Shown here piece after piece: positions 20,801-21,639 of a DNA stretch of 21,639 nucleotides. The stretch is taken from the NCBI GenBank assembly GCA_002690445.1, contig NZER01000499.1, forward strand, positions 1-21,639. The letters run 5' to 3'. The notes under the pieces were generated by a model that searched no databases, was not told where the DNA came from, and was given only the letters and a program-made list of their open reading frames with translations. The position numbers and the translations under genes were made by a program. Position 1 is the stretch's first letter, and each line of letters opens with the position of its first letter. The DNA is from Candidatus Pacearchaeota archaeon. Lineage in GTDB: Archaea > Nanoarchaeota > Nanoarchaeia > Pacearchaeales > GW2011-AR1.

Positions 20801-21367
20801 CTAGCGTCCAGCCCGCCGATCCATCTCAGCCGTGAACTCTGCCAGGGCTTGCTTGATGCCAACCTGCCCCGTGCGATCCCTCAGCCACTCGGCTTGGGCC
20901 TGCGATACCTGATCCTCTTCAGGCTCTTTGAATCGCTGAGTGCTCAGCAGGTCGCTCACGCTGGGATAGCTGCCCCAAGCTGGCTGCCCTGCCCACCATC
21001 GCCCGGCATCACAATCGCACAGGGCGAGCACCTCATATCCCTTGCCGTCCCTCACCGCGACCTTGCCATCGCCGCATCGGCGGCGGCAGTTGGGATCGGT
21101 GGGTGGGCCGTCCGGTGCGGCGTCTCCGGGGCTGTTGGTGCGTCGATAGCTGGCCGCTATGTCGTCGAAGTGGAGCGGGCGGTAGCGGGCCGATCCGGCG
21201 GCCTCCTCGCGGGCGGCATCGAAGGCGGCTTGCAGTCGCTCCGGGTCGGCGCTGCCTAGCTTGCGGTTGAACTCCTCCACCCAGGTATTGGCCTCGGCCA
21301 CGCTTGGAGTGCGGGATCGGATGAGTTGCAGGTTGCGTAATACAATGTCAGTAAGTGAGGAGGGCAT
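20801..21367 (-). CDS. Cys-cluster protein next to the replication gene, 188 aa
   Basis: The N-terminal half is helical (LTDIVLRNLQLIRSRTPSVA, then EEFNRKLGSADPERLQAAFD). The middle has a Cys cluster, CRRRC followed 18 residues later by LCDCDAG, which could form a zinc-binding turn. The C-terminus is helical and acidic (DQVSQAQAEWLRDRTGQ). It overlaps the end of the replisome-organiser-like gene by 20 bases (ATG 21365-21367), so the two are coupled. A helicase-loader or replication-accessory role (comparable with lambda P or DnaC-type partners by position) is plausible, but no AAA+ Walker motif is present. It is followed by element A. Confidence 0.72.
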   Translation of the reverse strand: MPSSLTDIVLRNLQLIRSRTPSVAEANTWVEEFNRKLGSADPERLQAAFDAAREEAAGSARYRPLHFDDIAASYRRTNSPGDAAPDGPPTDPNCRRRCGDGKVAVRDGKGYEVLALCDCDAGRWWAGQPAWGSYPSVSDLLSTQRFKEPEEDQVSQAQAEWLRDRTGQVGIKQALAEFTAEMDRRAGR

Positions 21368-21639
21368 CGGGGTCTAGTCCTTTCGCTCTGAGGTTGGCGT
21401 CAACCTCGGCTTTGACATCTTCCAGGGTTCGTTCCCAGGGTGGGCGGTTGCTCTGTGGCTGCTGTGCTGGCTGTGCTGGCCTCCCGGCCTTGTCCCATGC
21501 CCTAGCCTCTTCGATCCGGGCCTCGGCCTTCTCTGGGTCGTTGAGCCACTTGCCGGGGCCTGCCTTGAAGAGATCCGATCCGGTGTTGTTCTCGCCGCGC
21601 CACCATGCCGACTCGGAGATGTACTCAGTCAGCAGCCGC
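21348..21639 (-). CDS. C-terminal end of a phage replisome organiser / replication initiator-like protein (partial)
   Basis: Only the last 96 residues are in the window; the rest lies beyond base 21639. They read ISESAWWRGENNTGSDLFKA, then GPGKWLNDPEKAEARIEEAR, a Pro/Gln-rich linker, and end GLDPDALLTY. The W-W/L-R-G-E-N..G..F-x-x-x-x..P..K-x-x-x-x pattern is the C-terminal motif of many helix-turn-helix phage replication initiators (replisome organisers). The frame is open to the edge and ends in TGA at 21348-21350. The other two minus frames carry stops or non-protein-like sequence here. The motif is seen; the family call is inference because the DNA-binding half is missing. Confidence 0.68.
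   Translation of the reverse strand, partial: RLLTEYISESAWWRGENNTGSDLFKAGPGKWLNDPEKAEARIEEARAWDKAGRPAQPAQQPQSNRPPWERTLEDVKAEVDANLRAKGLDPDALLTY

Noticed and set aside
21374..21637. Alternative minus frame ending in TAG at 21374-21376
   Set aside because: It contains a TGA near the right edge and gives Ser/Thr/Arg-rich non-protein-like sequence; the frame ending at 21348 carries the replication-protein motif.
1..21639. tRNA genes, CRISPR arrays, insertion sequences, attachment sites
   Set aside because: No cloverleaf-like segment, spaced direct repeats, transposase frame or integrase was seen; the intergenic gaps are too short for most of these.

Overview
The window is a leftward-transcribed segment of a tailed double-stranded DNA phage or prophage genome. 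Every gene I can support lies on the minus strand, so transcription runs from base 21639 towards base 1. The DNA is GC-rich (about 60% by eye), genes are packed with stop/start overlaps (ATGA, GTGA, TGATG, TAGTG) or gaps of a few bases, and most starts have AGGAG/GGAGG Shine-Dalgarno sequences. This indicates a bacterial host with a canonical anti-SD, probably one with a GC-rich genome. I cannot name the host. No host genes, tRNA, integrase, transposase, lysis genes or CRISPR array are visible.

Layout in transcription order. (1) 21639-19502, replication end and small early genes: the C-terminal end of a replisome-organiser-like protein, a 188-aa Cys-containing protein, a 54-aa protein, a 76-aa helical protein, two tiny zinc-binding-type proteins (60 and 82 aa) and a 75-aa acidic protein. 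Two AT-richer gaps (20730-20800 and 19730-19845) carry near-identical promoter-like elements that also contain DnaA-box-like repeats. (2) 19390-14802, packaging: small terminase, large terminase, and a 928-aa portal with a MuF-like C-terminal domain. (3) 14797-11474, capsid: Mu-I-like protease with a nested scaffold, a DUF2190-like decoration protein, major capsid, and a second decoration or head-fibre-type protein. (4) 11450-9166, head-tail joining and tail completion. (5) 9153-1, tail: a 483-aa tail tube protein, tail assembly chaperones with a -1 frameshift signal, tape measure, two large tail-tip proteins, two small beta-rich proteins and a LamG-like protein cut by the left edge.

The parts describe a siphovirus-type virion: there is a tail tube and tape measure but no sheath gene. 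The head is Mu-like (DUF935-type portal, MuF, protease I with internal scaffold, gpG-like tail completion), but no Mu-type transposition gene is seen. The replication-side genes are probably transcribed early from the twin promoters. The 75-aa gene and the terS leader form the boundary to the late operon. A UUCG-loop hairpin sits in the 111-base gap before terS. There is no gene-free stretch above about 120 bases.

The most informative features beyond the gene list are the duplicated promoter/DnaA-like element, a probably leaderless 54-aa gene, the portal-MuF fusion, the frameshift cassette with slip site and stem-loop, the nested scaffold start, and a same-frame TAG|GTG junction in the tail-tip genes.
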